A DNA stretch of 64,000 bases. Source: Roseinatronobacter alkalisoli. Lineage in GTDB: Bacteria > Pseudomonadota > Alphaproteobacteria > Rhodobacterales > Rhodobacteraceae. Every line of letters begins with the position of its first letter. The stretch's first letter is position 1. The notes below the pieces were generated by a model. It worked only from the letters and a program-made list of their open reading frames with translations, was not told the origin of the DNA and did not search any database. Below are positions 8,552-17,986 of this stretch, piece by piece. The DNA lies in the NCBI RefSeq assembly GCF_028745735.1, contig NZ_JAQZSM010000006.1, positions 62,001-126,000 on the forward strand, written 5' to 3'. The translations under genes and the position numbers were made by a program.

Positions 8552-11203
8552 ATGCGCGATTCTGCCCCCCCTTGGGCGACAAAGGCAGAAGATGTTCTGA
8601 ACCAGCTTGACAGCGGGCCTGACGGGCTGGACGACACGGAATGTCGCCAAAGGATGGAACGCTATGGGCCAAACAGATTACCGGACGCCCCCCGCCCCGG
8701 CCGGTTAGTCCGGCTTGCGCGGCAGTTCAACAACCTGCTGATTCTTGTGCTGCTGGGTGCAGCGATTATCACCGCCTTGCTGGGTCACTGGATTGATACA
8801 GGCGTGATCATGGCTGTGGTCATCATTAACGCCGTCATCGGTTTCGTACAGGAAGGCCGGGCGGAAGCCGCGCTGGACGCGCTGCGCGACATGCTGGCCC
8901 CCAAGGCCAATGTCATCCGGGCGGGCAAACGGCAGGCCATTGCAGGTGCCGATCTGGTGCCAGGGGATATTGTCCTGCTGGAAGCGGGTGACAAGGTGCC
9001 CGCGGACTTGCGCCTGCTGGATGTGGCGGGTCTTTCGGTGGAAGAAGCCATTCTGACGGGTGAATCCGTGCCCGTGCGCAAATCCACCCCCCCTGTGGAC
9101 GAAGCGTCCGCGCTGGGGGACCGCAAGCCAATGGCCTTCAGCGGGACAATGGTGGCCGAAGGCACGGGAACAGGGGTTGTCACCGCAACTGGCAAAGATA
9201 CCGAAATTGGCCGCATCAGCACCATGATGGCGCAGGTTCAGACCCTGAAAACCCCGCTGATCCGCCAGATGGAAGTGTTTGCGAAATACCTGACCGGGTT
9301 CATTCTGGCCCTGTCGGCGGGGATATTGGGCTTCACGCTTGCCTTCCGCGACATGCCCTTTGCCGATGCCTTCATGATTGTCGTGGGCCTGTTCGTTGCT
9401 GCCATACCCGAAGGGCTGCCTGCGGTGCTGACAGTGACACTGGCCATCGGCGTGCAGACTATGGCGCGGCGCAACGCCATCATCCGCCGCCTGCCCATCA
9501 TCGAAACACTCGGCGCGGTGTCCACCATCTGTTCGGACAAGACCGGCACATTGACGCGCAATGAAATGATGGTGGCGTCCGTTGTCACAGCGGGCGAAAC
9601 GGCCACTGTCACCGGGCAGGGGTATTCCCCCGAAGGCCACATTCAGGGCGGCGACCACGCCATGCTGGACGCTATGGCAAGGGTCGCGGCACTGTGCAAT
9701 ACCGCAGCCCTGGTGCAGGGCGACAAGGGCTGGCACGTCGAAGGCGACCCGATGGAAGGCGCGCTGCTGGCATTCGCCGCCCGCGCAGGGCGCGACGACG
9801 ACCCCGCGCTGCGCCCCAAACCCCGCGCCAGCATCCCGTTTGATGCGCGCTATCGCTACATGGCCGTGCTGCATGACGGGCAGATCCTGCTGAAAGGGGC
9901 CCCCGAACGGGTGATCGCGCATTGTGACCAGCAAATGGGGCCGGATGGCGCGCAAACGCTGGACCGCAACTATTGGAATGACGCAGCACAGACCATTGCC
10001 AATAACGGCCAGCGTGTGCTGGCACTGGCGCAGATGGCCCATGACGGGGATGACCTGACCCATGACACCGTGGCGAAGGGGTTGATACTGATCGGCCTTG
10101 TCGGGCTGATAGACCCGCCGCGTGAAGAAGCGATTGCCGCAGTCGCCGAATGCCACAGTGCCGGAATTTCGGTCAAGATGATCACGGGCGACCATGCGGG
10201 CACCGCCGCCGCGATTGGCCGGCAGATCGGGCTGAAACAGACTGATACCCCCCTGACCGGCGCCGAAATCGACCAGATGGATGACGCGACACTGGAAACG
10301 GCCATCCGTCGCACCGATATTTTCGCCCGCACCAGCCCCGAACACAAACTGCGGCTGGTACACGCCCTTCAGGCGCATGGCGCGGTTGTGGCCATGACCG
10401 GCGATGGCGTGAATGACGCGCCCGCCCTGAAACGCGCCGATGCGGGCATTGCCATGGGCAAAAAAGGGTCCGAAGCCGCGCGCGAAGCATCAGATTTCGT
10501 GTTGGCTGACGACAATTTCGCATCAATCGCCGAGGCGGTGAAACAGGGACGCACGGTTTATGCCAACCTGAAGAAGGTGATCACCTTCCTGCTGCCGGTG
10601 AACGGGGGTGAATCCATTTCGCTGATCATTGCGGTTCTGTTCGGCTTGATGCTGCCCATCACACCGCTGCAAATTCTGTGGGTCAATATGGTCAGTTCAG
10701 TTGCGCTGGCCATGTCGCTTGCCTTTGAACGCGCGGAAGCGGGAATCATGCGCCACCCGCCGCGCACGGCCAATGCCCCAATCCTGTCGCGCTTCATTTT
10801 GTGGCGGGTTTTTCTGGTGTCCATCCTGTTCGCTATGGGTATTTTCGGCCAGTTCGGTCTGGCACAGGCCCAGGGCGCGGGGCTTGATGAAGCGCGCACC
10901 ATGGCGCTGAACACGCTTGTCGCCATGGAAGTGTTTTATCTGTTTTCCGTGCGCTACCGGCAAGGCTGGTCCATTTCATGGGAAGGGGTCAAGGGCACGC
11001 CCGCTGTGCTGGTTGCGGTGGCGCTGGTGGTCATTCTGCAAGCGGGTTTCACCTATCTTCCGGTCATGCAGGCACTGTTTGACACGGTCGCACTGACCCC
11101 ATGGCAGCTAGTGCAATGTGCGCTGGCGGGTGTGGCTTTGCTGGTGGTTCTGGAACTGGACAAATACGCCGCCCAGACATGGAAAAAACTGGGCACGACA
11201 TGA
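8552..11203 (+). CDS. P-type (P2-like) cation-transporting ATPase
   Basis: This 883-residue protein contains every catalytic hallmark: the TGES actuator loop, the PEGLPAVLTVTLAIG membrane helix 4, the phosphorylation site DKTGTLT, the KGAPE nucleotide-binding motif and the hinge TGDGVNDAPALK. The N-terminal cation_ATPase_N domain (about 1-70) and C-terminal helices are complete. It most resembles bacterial P2 pumps annotated as Ca2+/Mn2+ or CtpF-like. Helix 6 reads LWVNMVSSVALAMSLAFE, so the Asp of the VTDGxPA motif in classical Ca2+ pumps is absent. The transported ion cannot therefore be assigned. The start follows an AAAGGA ribosome site. Confidence 0.92.
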   Translation: MRDSAPPWATKAEDVLNQLDSGPDGLDDTECRQRMERYGPNRLPDAPRPGRLVRLARQFNNLLILVLLGAAIITALLGHWIDTGVIMAVVIINAVIGFVQEGRAEAALDALRDMLAPKANVIRAGKRQAIAGADLVPGDIVLLEAGDKVPADLRLLDVAGLSVEEAILTGESVPVRKSTPPVDEASALGDRKPMAFSGTMVAEGTGTGVVTATGKDTEIGRISTMMAQVQTLKTPLIRQMEVFAKYLTGFILALSAGILGFTLAFRDMPFADAFMIVVGLFVAAIPEGLPAVLTVTLAIGVQTMARRNAIIRRLPIIETLGAVSTICSDKTGTLTRNEMMVASVVTAGETATVTGQGYSPEGHIQGGDHAMLDAMARVAALCNTAALVQGDKGWHVEGDPMEGALLAFAARAGRDDDPALRPKPRASIPFDARYRYMAVLHDGQILLKGAPERVIAHCDQQMGPDGAQTLDRNYWNDAAQTIANNGQRVLALAQMAHDGDDLTHDTVAKGLILIGLVGLIDPPREEAIAAVAECHSAGISVKMITGDHAGTAAAIGRQIGLKQTDTPLTGAEIDQMDDATLETAIRRTDIFARTSPEHKLRLVHALQAHGAVVAMTGDGVNDAPALKRADAGIAMGKKGSEAAREASDFVLADDNFASIAEAVKQGRTVYANLKKVITFLLPVNGGESISLIIAVLFGLMLPITPLQILWVNMVSSVALAMSLAFERAEAGIMRHPPRTANAPILSRFILWRVFLVSILFAMGIFGQFGLAQAQGAGLDEARTMALNTLVAMEVFYLFSVRYRQGWSISWEGVKGTPAVLVAVALVVILQAGFTYLPVMQALFDTVALTPWQLVQCALAGVALLVVLELDKYAAQTWKKLGTT

Positions 11204-11336
11204 GGGGCCACAGCCATTGGCGGGCAGGCGCGCAGCGTATTTCCGTAAAACCCACCATAAACGACATGCTTTGGCCCAATTGCAGCCAGATTTACCCGCC
11301 ATCCAACAAGCTGCGTACTTGTGTCCGGAGCATGTT

Positions 11337-12425
11337 ATGAACAGTACAATCATTGTCCGCGGAACCGCGATTGCCATTGTCGGCATTGCAGCATCCATCT
11401 TCGCCGCGAAGGAATTCATTCGCGATACGCCCCAGCAACAGGCCGGAATGCAGCAGACCGTGCCGAAAAACACAAATGGCACCTTCGTCGGGGCCAGCCT
11501 GATCGGCGCGGGCGTCGGACAAAGCAACGAGGCCGCGCCCGACGCATCGCCGGAACTGCGCCTGAGCGCCGGAACACAGAATTCTGATACACCCGTCGTA
11601 CCGGAACTGACCCTTGGCGCGCTTGACACCGGGCGTACGGGCGATACCGCGCCGCGCATTGACAGCGATTTCCGCCCCGACCTGGCATTGGCCGATGCAG
11701 AGTTGCATAACAGCGACACGCATTGCGCGCCCAGTATCGACGTGACCGCCAGTGTGGACGCGCTGCTTGATCTGCGTATTCTGGCGCCCTGCAACCCGTC
11801 AGAGCGTATTGTAATCAGCCATGGCGATCTGGCCTTCAGCGCCTATACATCCGGCGAGGGCGCATTCTCGGCCTATCTTCCCGCCCTGACAGCGACCGCA
11901 AGCGTTGATGCATATCTGGCTGATGGCACCTTGTTGCAAGCACAGGCAAACGTGCCGGATATCGCGCAGCATCATCGGGTTGTCGTGCAATGGACCGGTG
12001 ATTTCGGGATCAGCCTGCATGCATTCCATCACGGCGCGGCATATGGGACCAGCGGGCATATCCATGCCGCCAACCCGTTTGACCCGAATATGGATGCGTC
12101 CTTCATCATCCGTCTGGGAGAGGCGCGCGGGCCGGAACCTATGCTGGCGCATGTCTATTCCATTCCCGCCGCTATGCTTGAACAGTCCCGCATGGAACTG
12201 GAAGCCCTGCACGACACCCGCAGTTGCGGGCTGGATCTGGCGGCCTATGTCCTGCAGATCAGTGGCGGGCAGCAGGCCGAACTCAAGGAAATGACGCTTG
12301 CAATGCCCGGCTGCGACCAGCCACAGGGGGTGGCGGTCATGCCACTGCCATTTGAACATGCGCGCCAGCCGGAACCGCAGGCCGCGGAATACAGCGCGCT
12401 GTCACTGGCCACCCGTCAGAAATAG
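11337..12425 (+). CDS. Membrane-anchored or exported protein of unknown function
   Basis: The ATG at 11337 follows a GGAG site six bases upstream and gives a 362-residue protein with one N-terminal hydrophobic segment (about residues 7-24), then a Thr/Asp/Ala-rich extracytoplasmic region. Segments such as LLDLRILAPCNPSERIVISH and a GxAYGTSGHIHAANPFDP stretch look structured. I recall similar proteins in Rhodobacteraceae under vague names such as 'translocase', but no function is supported. Two or three scattered cysteines could form disulfides. It follows the ATPase gene on the same strand after about 130 bases. Confidence 0.7.
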   Translation: MNSTIIVRGTAIAIVGIAASIFAAKEFIRDTPQQQAGMQQTVPKNTNGTFVGASLIGAGVGQSNEAAPDASPELRLSAGTQNSDTPVVPELTLGALDTGRTGDTAPRIDSDFRPDLALADAELHNSDTHCAPSIDVTASVDALLDLRILAPCNPSERIVISHGDLAFSAYTSGEGAFSAYLPALTATASVDAYLADGTLLQAQANVPDIAQHHRVVVQWTGDFGISLHAFHHGAAYGTSGHIHAANPFDPNMDASFIIRLGEARGPEPMLAHVYSIPAAMLEQSRMELEALHDTRSCGLDLAAYVLQISGGQQAELKEMTLAMPGCDQPQGVAVMPLPFEHARQPEPQAAEYSALSLATRQK

Positions 12426-12545
12426 CGCCGGGATTCGCTTTGCGCGATCCGGTGGGCTGCGCAATACAAGAAGACAGCGCCCTTCGCGTGAATGCAGGTG
12501 AACACGCCGGACCCCGTTGCCGGGGCCTTACAGACCGCCATCAGG

Positions 12546-13322
12546 TTACAACAGACCGGCACTGCGAAAGCTAAGCTCGCAGGATTGTCCGATGACGATA
12601 TGGTCATGCAAGGTGATCGACAGGGCGTCGCACCCCGCCCGGATGGTTTCGGTCATGGAAATGTCAGCTTGTGATGGTGTCGGGTCACCCGACGGGTGAT
12701 TGTGCACCAATATCAACGCCGATGCATTCAGCTCCAGCGCCCGCCGCAGGATTTCACGCGGATAGACCGGCACATGATCAACAGTGCCCTGCCCCTGCGC
12801 TTCGTCCGCGACAAGGACATTCTTCCGGTCCAGGAACAGCACGCGAAATTCTTCCGTTTCGCGGTGGGACATGGCAGTGTGGCAATAATCCAGAAGCGCG
12901 GCCCAGCTGGAAATCACGGGCCTGTGCATAACCTTCGCGCGGGCCATGCGCTGCGCGCAGGCTTCTGCCAGTTTCAGCTCGACAATAACCGCGTCCCCCA
13001 CCCCATCCACAGTGCGCAACCGTGCGGCAGGGGCGGCGATAACGCGGTTCAGGTCGCCGAATGTATCAATCAGGCGGCGCGCAAGGGGTTTCACATCCTG
13101 CCGCGGGATGGCCCGAAACAACAGCAATTCCAGCAATTCGTAATCCGGCATCGCCCCTGCACCACCATCCAGAAACCGCGCACGCAGCCGTTTGCGATGG
13201 TCACGCAGATAGGATGGCGTGCGCGTGTGCAAGTTGGTGGGCGCAGCGGCGACAGCAATTGCGCCCCCTGCCCCGAAAAGGGGCAGTGCCGCATCTGAAA
13301 ATCCTGAACTGTCCTGTTTCAT
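12546..13322 (-). CDS. radC: RadC family JAB/MPN domain protein
   Basis: This 258-residue protein has the N-terminal helix-hairpin-helix region (YELLELLLFRAIPRQD, TVDGVGDAVIVELK) and the C-terminal JAMM metalloprotease-like motif, HNHPSGDPTPSQAD, with the upstream DEAQGQGTVD segment. The length and order match RadC (UPF0758). The family was named for DNA repair, but that role has been disputed and the true activity is unclear. It is read leftward and ends close to the 3' end of the unknown protein gene, so the two converge. Confidence 0.95.
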   Translation of the reverse strand: MKQDSSGFSDAALPLFGAGGAIAVAAAPTNLHTRTPSYLRDHRKRLRARFLDGGAGAMPDYELLELLLFRAIPRQDVKPLARRLIDTFGDLNRVIAAPAARLRTVDGVGDAVIVELKLAEACAQRMARAKVMHRPVISSWAALLDYCHTAMSHRETEEFRVLFLDRKNVLVADEAQGQGTVDHVPVYPREILRRALELNASALILVHNHPSGDPTPSQADISMTETIRAGCDALSITLHDHIVIGQSCELSFRSAGLL

Positions 13323-13378
13323 GCCGGTTATTCTGCCCCGAAGGGACTAAAAAACCGTTAACCATGGCGGGAGCAAAT

Positions 13379-14542
13379 TCAGTTTTTCATGCCATCCCAG
13401 AATCCTTTGACCTTGTCAAAGAAACCGCTGCTTTCGGGGTTGTTTTCCGCGCTCAGCTTTTCGAACTCTTCTAGCAGTTCCTTCTGGCGCGCAGTCAGAT
13501 TGACCGGCGTTTCCACTGCCAGTTCGATCAGCATATCGCCATGCCCGCCGCCACGTAGCGCAGGCATGCCCTTGCCGCGCAGGCGCATCTGCCGCCCCGA
13601 CTGGCTGCCTGCCGGAACCTTGACGCGCGAACGCCCGCCATCGATCGTGGGCACTTCGACTTCACCGCCAAGCGCGGCGCGGGCCATGCTGACAGGCACA
13701 TGGCAATAAAGCGTCACGCCATCGCGCTTGAATATCTGATGCTCGGCGACATTGACGAAGATATACAGATCCCCCGCAGGGCCGCCGCGCAGGCCCGCTT
13801 CGCCTTCGCCCGACAGGCGGATGCGTGTGCCGGTTTCCACGCCTGCGGGAATATTAACCGACAGGGTGGATTCCTTCTCGACTCGCCCGGCCCCACCGCA
13901 GGCGGCACAGGGGTTCTTGACGATCTGGCCATTCCCGCCACAGGTCGGACAGGTGCGTTCAACTGTGAAAAAGCCCTGCTGCGCACGGACCTTGCCCATA
14001 CCCGAACAGGTCGGACAGGTGACAGGTTCCGCGCCCCCTTCGGCACCGGTGCCATTACAGGCGTCGCATTGCGACAGGCGCGGCACGCGAATGGTCTTGC
14101 GCGTCCCGCTGAAGGCTTCTTCAAGGGTGATGCGCAGATTGTAGCGCAGGTCCGACCCGCGACTTGCCCGCGAACGCGCGCCGCCACGCCCGCCGCCGAC
14201 AAAATCGCCGAACAGGTCTTCGAACACATCGGAAAACGCGCTGGCAAAATCGCCATTGCCCCCGAAACCCCGCGCGCCGGCAGCACCCGGATGGCCGCCA
14301 CCGCCACCCATGCTGCCATCAAATGCCGCATGGCCAAAGCGGTCATATGCGGCCTTGCGGTCCGGGTCTTTCAGCGCGTCATAGGCCTCATTGGCTTCCT
14401 TGAACTGCGCTTCGGCATTGGGGTTGTCGGAATTGCGGTCAGGGTGCAATTCCTTGGCCTTTTTGCGATAGGCTTTCTTGATTTCCTCGGCAGAGGCGGA
14501 ACGGTTGACACCCAGAACTTCATAGAAATCGCGTTTGGCCAT
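13379..14542 (-). CDS. dnaJ: Chaperone protein DnaJ
   Basis: This is a full-length 387-residue DnaJ. The J domain at 1-70 has the HPD motif ([12 protein letters not shown]). A Gly/Phe-rich stretch follows (about 75-130, [17 protein letters not shown]), then four zinc-finger repeats [24 protein letters not shown] and CAACGGAG, then the C-terminal substrate-binding domain. It stimulates the ATPase of DnaK and delivers substrates to it. It lies 73 bases downstream of dnaK on the same strand, the classical dnaKJ operon. Confidence 0.98.
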   Translation of the reverse strand: MAKRDFYEVLGVNRSASAEEIKKAYRKKAKELHPDRNSDNPNAEAQFKEANEAYDALKDPDRKAAYDRFGHAAFDGSMGGGGGHPGAAGARGFGGNGDFASAFSDVFEDLFGDFVGGGRGGARSRASRGSDLRYNLRITLEEAFSGTRKTIRVPRLSQCDACNGTGAEGGAEPVTCPTCSGMGKVRAQQGFFTVERTCPTCGGNGQIVKNPCAACGGAGRVEKESTLSVNIPAGVETGTRIRLSGEGEAGLRGGPAGDLYIFVNVAEHQIFKRDGVTLYCHVPVSMARAALGGEVEVPTIDGGRSRVKVPAGSQSGRQMRLRGKGMPALRGGGHGDMLIELAVETPVNLTARQKELLEEFEKLSAENNPESSGFFDKVKGFWDGMKN

Positions 14543-14615
14543 GTGGGATCACTTTCCAATAATGCAACCGGCCTGAACAGGGCTCAGACCGGCTGCGGGT
14601 TACCTGCCAGAGGAG

Positions 14616-16529
14616 TTACTTGCGCTTGTCGTCGTCAAGATCTTCGAAATCGGCGTCAACAATGTCGTCATCCACACTGCGCGGTTCATCTGCATCGGTA
14701 TCACCGCCTTCGGCGGCTTCGGCCTGTGCCTTGTAGATGGCTTCACCCAGTTTCATGGAGGCCTCGGTAACGTTCTGGATGCCAGACTTGATCTTGCCCG
14801 CATCTTCGGTTTCGACCGTTTCCTTCAGCGCGGCGATTGCCAGTTCAATCGCTTCAACTGTGGTCGGGTCCACCTTGTCCTTATGCTCTTCCACGGCTTT
14901 TTCGGTCGAATGGATCAGGCTTTCAGCCTGGTTCTTCGCCTCTACCAGTTCGCGGCGTTTCTTGTCGGCTTCGGCATTTGCTTCGGCGTCCTTGACCATC
15001 TTCTCGATATCGTCATCGGACAGACCACCGGATGCCTGAATGGTGATCTTCTGTTCCTTGCCGGTGCCCTTGTCCTTGGCCGACACGTTGACAATGCCGT
15101 TGGCGTCGATATCGAAGGTCACCTCGATCTGGGGCATGCCGCGCGGTGCTGGCGGGATATCTTCCAGATTGAACTGGCCCAGCATCTTGTTATCGGCCGC
15201 CATTTCCCGCTCGCCCTGGAATACACGGATCGTCACCGCGCTCTGGTGGTCCTCGGCGGTGCTGAACACCTGGCTTTTCTTGGTCGGGATGGTGGTGTTG
15301 CGGTCGATCAGGCGGGTAAATACCCCGCCCAGCGTTTCAATACCAAGTGACAGCGGCGTGACGTCCAGCAGCACGACATCCTTGACGTCGCCTTGCAGAA
15401 CACCGGCCTGAATGGCCGCGCCCATGGCCACAACTTCGTCAGGGTTCACGCCTTTATGCGGTTCCTTGCCGAAGAAATTGGTCACTTCTTCCATCACCTT
15501 GGGCATGCGGGTCATACCGCCGACCAGAATCACCTCATCAATGTCGCCCTTGGACAGGCCCGCATCCTTCAGCGCCGCGGCGCAGGGTTTCAGCGAGTTC
15601 CTGATCAGGTCACCCACCAACGATTCCAGCTTGGCGCGTGTCAGTTTCATGACAAGGTGCAGCGGCTGGCCGGTGTTCTTGTCCATGCTGATGAAGGGTT
15701 GGTTGATTTCTGTCTGGCTGGAACTGGACAGTTCGATCTTGGCCTTCTCGGCGGCTTCTTTCAGGCGCTGCAGGGCCATCTTGTCCAGCGTCAGGTCAAC
15801 GCCATTCTCTTTCTTGAATTCATCGGCCAGGTAATTGACGATGCGCATGTCGAAATCTTCACCACCCAGGAACGTGTCCCCGTTGGTTGATTTCACCTCA
15901 AACAACCCGTCATCGATTTCCAGAATGGTAATGTCGAACGTACCGCCACCAAGGTCATAAACCGCGATGGTACGGGTTTCTTTTTTGTCCAGACCATAGG
16001 CCAGCGCGGCAGCGGTGGGTTCGTTGATGATGCGCAGCACTTCAAGGCCCGCAATCTTGCCCGCATCCTTAGTGGCCTGACGCTGAGCGTCGTTGAAATA
16101 GGCCGGAACCGTGATGACAGCCTGCGTGACCTTTTCACCCAGATAGCTTTCGGCGGTTTCCTTCATCTTTTGCAGGATGAAGGCGGAAATCTGGCTGGGG
16201 CTATATTTTTCACCGCGCGATTCAACCCATGCATCGCCATTGCCGCCGTCGATGATGTTATAGGGGACAAGTTTCTTGTCCTTCTCGACCTCGGCATCGG
16301 TCAGGCGGCGACCGATCAGGCGCTTGACAGCAAAAACAGTGTTGGTCGGGTTTGTCACGGCCTGACGCTTGGCGGGCTGGCCGACAAGGCGTTCATTTTC
16401 CGTGAAGGCCACGATAGACGGCGTGGTACGCGCGCCTTCGGCGTTTTCGATAACCCGTGCGCTCGCCCCGTCCATGATGGCAACGCAGGAGTTGGTGGTC
16501 CCAAGGTCGATCCCGATGACTTTAGCCAT
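14616..16529 (-). CDS. dnaK: Chaperone protein DnaK (Hsp70)
   Basis: The protein is 637 residues from [14 protein letters not shown]. The phosphate 1 motif IDLGTTNS, the adenosine and connect motifs ([21 protein letters not shown]), the linker [15 protein letters not shown] and the acidic tail ending [13 protein letters not shown] are all present. The ATG at 16529 has an AAGAGGA ribosome site. The frame continues upstream to 16673, but that part is not DnaK-like. It is the main ATP-dependent folding chaperone and is transcribed with dnaJ, probably from a heat-shock promoter (16631-16661). Confidence 0.98.
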   Translation of the reverse strand: MAKVIGIDLGTTNSCVAIMDGASARVIENAEGARTTPSIVAFTENERLVGQPAKRQAVTNPTNTVFAVKRLIGRRLTDAEVEKDKKLVPYNIIDGGNGDAWVESRGEKYSPSQISAFILQKMKETAESYLGEKVTQAVITVPAYFNDAQRQATKDAGKIAGLEVLRIINEPTAAALAYGLDKKETRTIAVYDLGGGTFDITILEIDDGLFEVKSTNGDTFLGGEDFDMRIVNYLADEFKKENGVDLTLDKMALQRLKEAAEKAKIELSSSSQTEINQPFISMDKNTGQPLHLVMKLTRAKLESLVGDLIRNSLKPCAAALKDAGLSKGDIDEVILVGGMTRMPKVMEEVTNFFGKEPHKGVNPDEVVAMGAAIQAGVLQGDVKDVVLLDVTPLSLGIETLGGVFTRLIDRNTTIPTKKSQVFSTAEDHQSAVTIRVFQGEREMAADNKMLGQFNLEDIPPAPRGMPQIEVTFDIDANGIVNVSAKDKGTGKEQKITIQASGGLSDDDIEKMVKDAEANAEADKKRRELVEAKNQAESLIHSTEKAVEEHKDKVDPTTVEAIELAIAALKETVETEDAGKIKSGIQNVTEASMKLGEAIYKAQAEAAEGGDTDADEPRSVDDDIVDADFEDLDDDKRK

Positions 16530-16630
16530 GATGTGCATCCTCTTCTTCAAGCGATGTGGCAGCGGGCTGGTCCCGTCAGGCCCCGGCCCATCTGTTCTGT
16601 TGAATCCCCCCCGTGGGGGCGTCTTGTGCG

Positions 16631-16661
16631 CTATATAGGAAAGGGGTTTGAGGGCTGCAAC
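16631..16661 (-). promoter_or_regulatory. Candidate sigma-32 (RpoH) heat-shock promoter of dnaKJ
   Basis: On the minus strand, GTTG (16658-16661) is followed after 18 bases by CCTATATAG (16631-16639). This fits the alphaproteobacterial RpoH pattern of CTTG, 17-18 bases, CyTATnTnnG. The leader to the dnaK ATG would be about 90 bases. The assignment rests on the pattern and on the downstream gene. Confidence 0.55.
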
Positions 16662-16806
16662 CGTAACAGACATGTGAATTTCACAACTTGTGCGAATTTC
16701 TTGGTCACAAGGTGTTTTAAGAGCGTCGGCTTACCGTGATGCAGGAACCATGTTATGTGACGACAGGTTCCCATATTACAAATTCCCATATTGGAGTAGC
16801 GTGACC

Positions 16807-17928
16807 ATGCTATATGTCGACATTCCCACACCATCCGAAATCAGCCAGCTTGTCGCCCGTCGCGGCGAGGCCATGATCAGCATCTATCTGCAGACCACGC
16901 CCGAAACCCAGCATATCGACGCGGCACGCACCCGCCTGAAACAACTGACAAATGACGCCGTGGCCCAACTGGAAGAAGTGGGTGTGGCCAAGCGCACTAT
17001 CTGGCCCATCGAAGAACTTCTGCATGACCTTGTGGATGACGATGATTTCTGGCGTGTGCAGGCCAACAGTCTGGCAATTTTCGTCACGCCCGACAGCCTG
17101 CGCAGCTACCGCCTGCCCAATCACCTGAGCGAAACTGCGCAGGTTTCCGACCGTTTTCACATAAAACCGCTGCTGCGCGCAGTATCCATGCCGCAGCATG
17201 CGTTCGTGCTGGCACTGGCCGAAAACGAATTGCGCGTGGTCGAGTTGCTGGGTGATCAGCCCGCGCAGGAAATCCGCGTGCCAGACCTGCCCAAAGATGC
17301 AGCTTCGGTCGCGGGTACGGCGAACGTGAATTCACGCAGCTATTCGGGCCGCCAAGGCGGGGGCGAGGGCCAGAAACACCATTTGCGCCAGTATTGCCGC
17401 GCCATCGATGCCGCCATGCGCCCCCTGCTTGCAGGCCGCCATGAGCCGCTGATCCTTGCGGCCACCGAACCGCTTCTGTCAATGTACCGGTCCATCAACA
17501 GCTATCCCCATCTGGCAGATGCGGCCATCACCACCAGCCCGGTGCGCGTGCCCGCCCATGACCTTGGCGCAGAAGCGCGCGGGATCGTCGATGGCATCAA
17601 CGCCGCATCTGTCGCGGAGTTCGGCGCGCTTTATTCCGCACGCGAAAACGATGGCCGCGCGACGACGCAGGTTGCCCGCGCCGCGCGCGCAGCCACTTTC
17701 GGGGCGGTTGAAACACTGCTGGTCGACATCGACACGGTGCTGCCCGGCGTGGTCGATGAAACCACCGGCGAGATCAGCTTTGACGACACGCAAAGCGCCG
17801 TCAGCTATGGCGTGATCGATGAGATTGCAGGCCGTGTCATCGCCAATGGTGGCAAGGTCATCGCCGTGCGCCGCGCCGACATTCCGCAGGAAGCGGAACT
17901 GGCGGCGGTACTGCGCTACGCCATCTGA
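16807..17928 (+). CDS. Bacterial archaeo-eukaryotic release factor (baeRF)-like protein
   Basis: The ATG at 16807 follows a GGAG site and gives 373 residues; a longer upstream frame exists but lacks a ribosome site and crosses the dnaK promoter. The protein has an alpha/beta N-terminal half (VDIPTPSEISQLVARRGEAMISIYLQT start), a central Gly-rich RQGGGEGQKHHLRQYCRAID segment and a C-terminal domain with TLLVDIDTVLPGVVDETTGE and VIANGGKVIAVRR. This layout matches the bacterial eRF1/Vms1-like baeRF families, in which the central segment corresponds to the ribosome/peptidyl-tRNA hydrolysis loop region. It is divergent from dnaK, hinting at a stress or ribosome-rescue role, which is inference. Confidence 0.6.
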   Translation: MLYVDIPTPSEISQLVARRGEAMISIYLQTTPETQHIDAARTRLKQLTNDAVAQLEEVGVAKRTIWPIEELLHDLVDDDDFWRVQANSLAIFVTPDSLRSYRLPNHLSETAQVSDRFHIKPLLRAVSMPQHAFVLALAENELRVVELLGDQPAQEIRVPDLPKDAASVAGTANVNSRSYSGRQGGGEGQKHHLRQYCRAIDAAMRPLLAGRHEPLILAATEPLLSMYRSINSYPHLADAAITTSPVRVPAHDLGAEARGIVDGINAASVAEFGALYSARENDGRATTQVARAARAATFGAVETLLVDIDTVLPGVVDETTGEISFDDTQSAVSYGVIDEIAGRVIANGGKVIAVRRADIPQEAELAAVLRYAI

Positions 17929-17954
17929 CCCCGTTACAAACATTGTAAGATACC

Positions 17955-17982
17955 GGGCCGGGGTTTCCCCGGCCCTTTTTTT
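17955..17982 (+). terminator. Rho-independent terminator of the baeRF-like gene
   Basis: A perfect nine-base-pair stem GGGCCGGGG/CCCCGGCCC (17955-17963 and 17967-17975) with a TTT loop is followed by seven T. It lies 27 bases after the stop codon and just before the convergent peptidase gene. Confidence 0.92.
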
Positions 17983-17986
17983 CATG

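Noticed and set aside
8705-10378. 557-residue minus-strand frame opposite the P-type ATPase
   Set aside because: It is antisense to a gene with every P-type motif, has Gln/His/Arg-rich composition with no domain, and reflects GC-rich codon shadowing.
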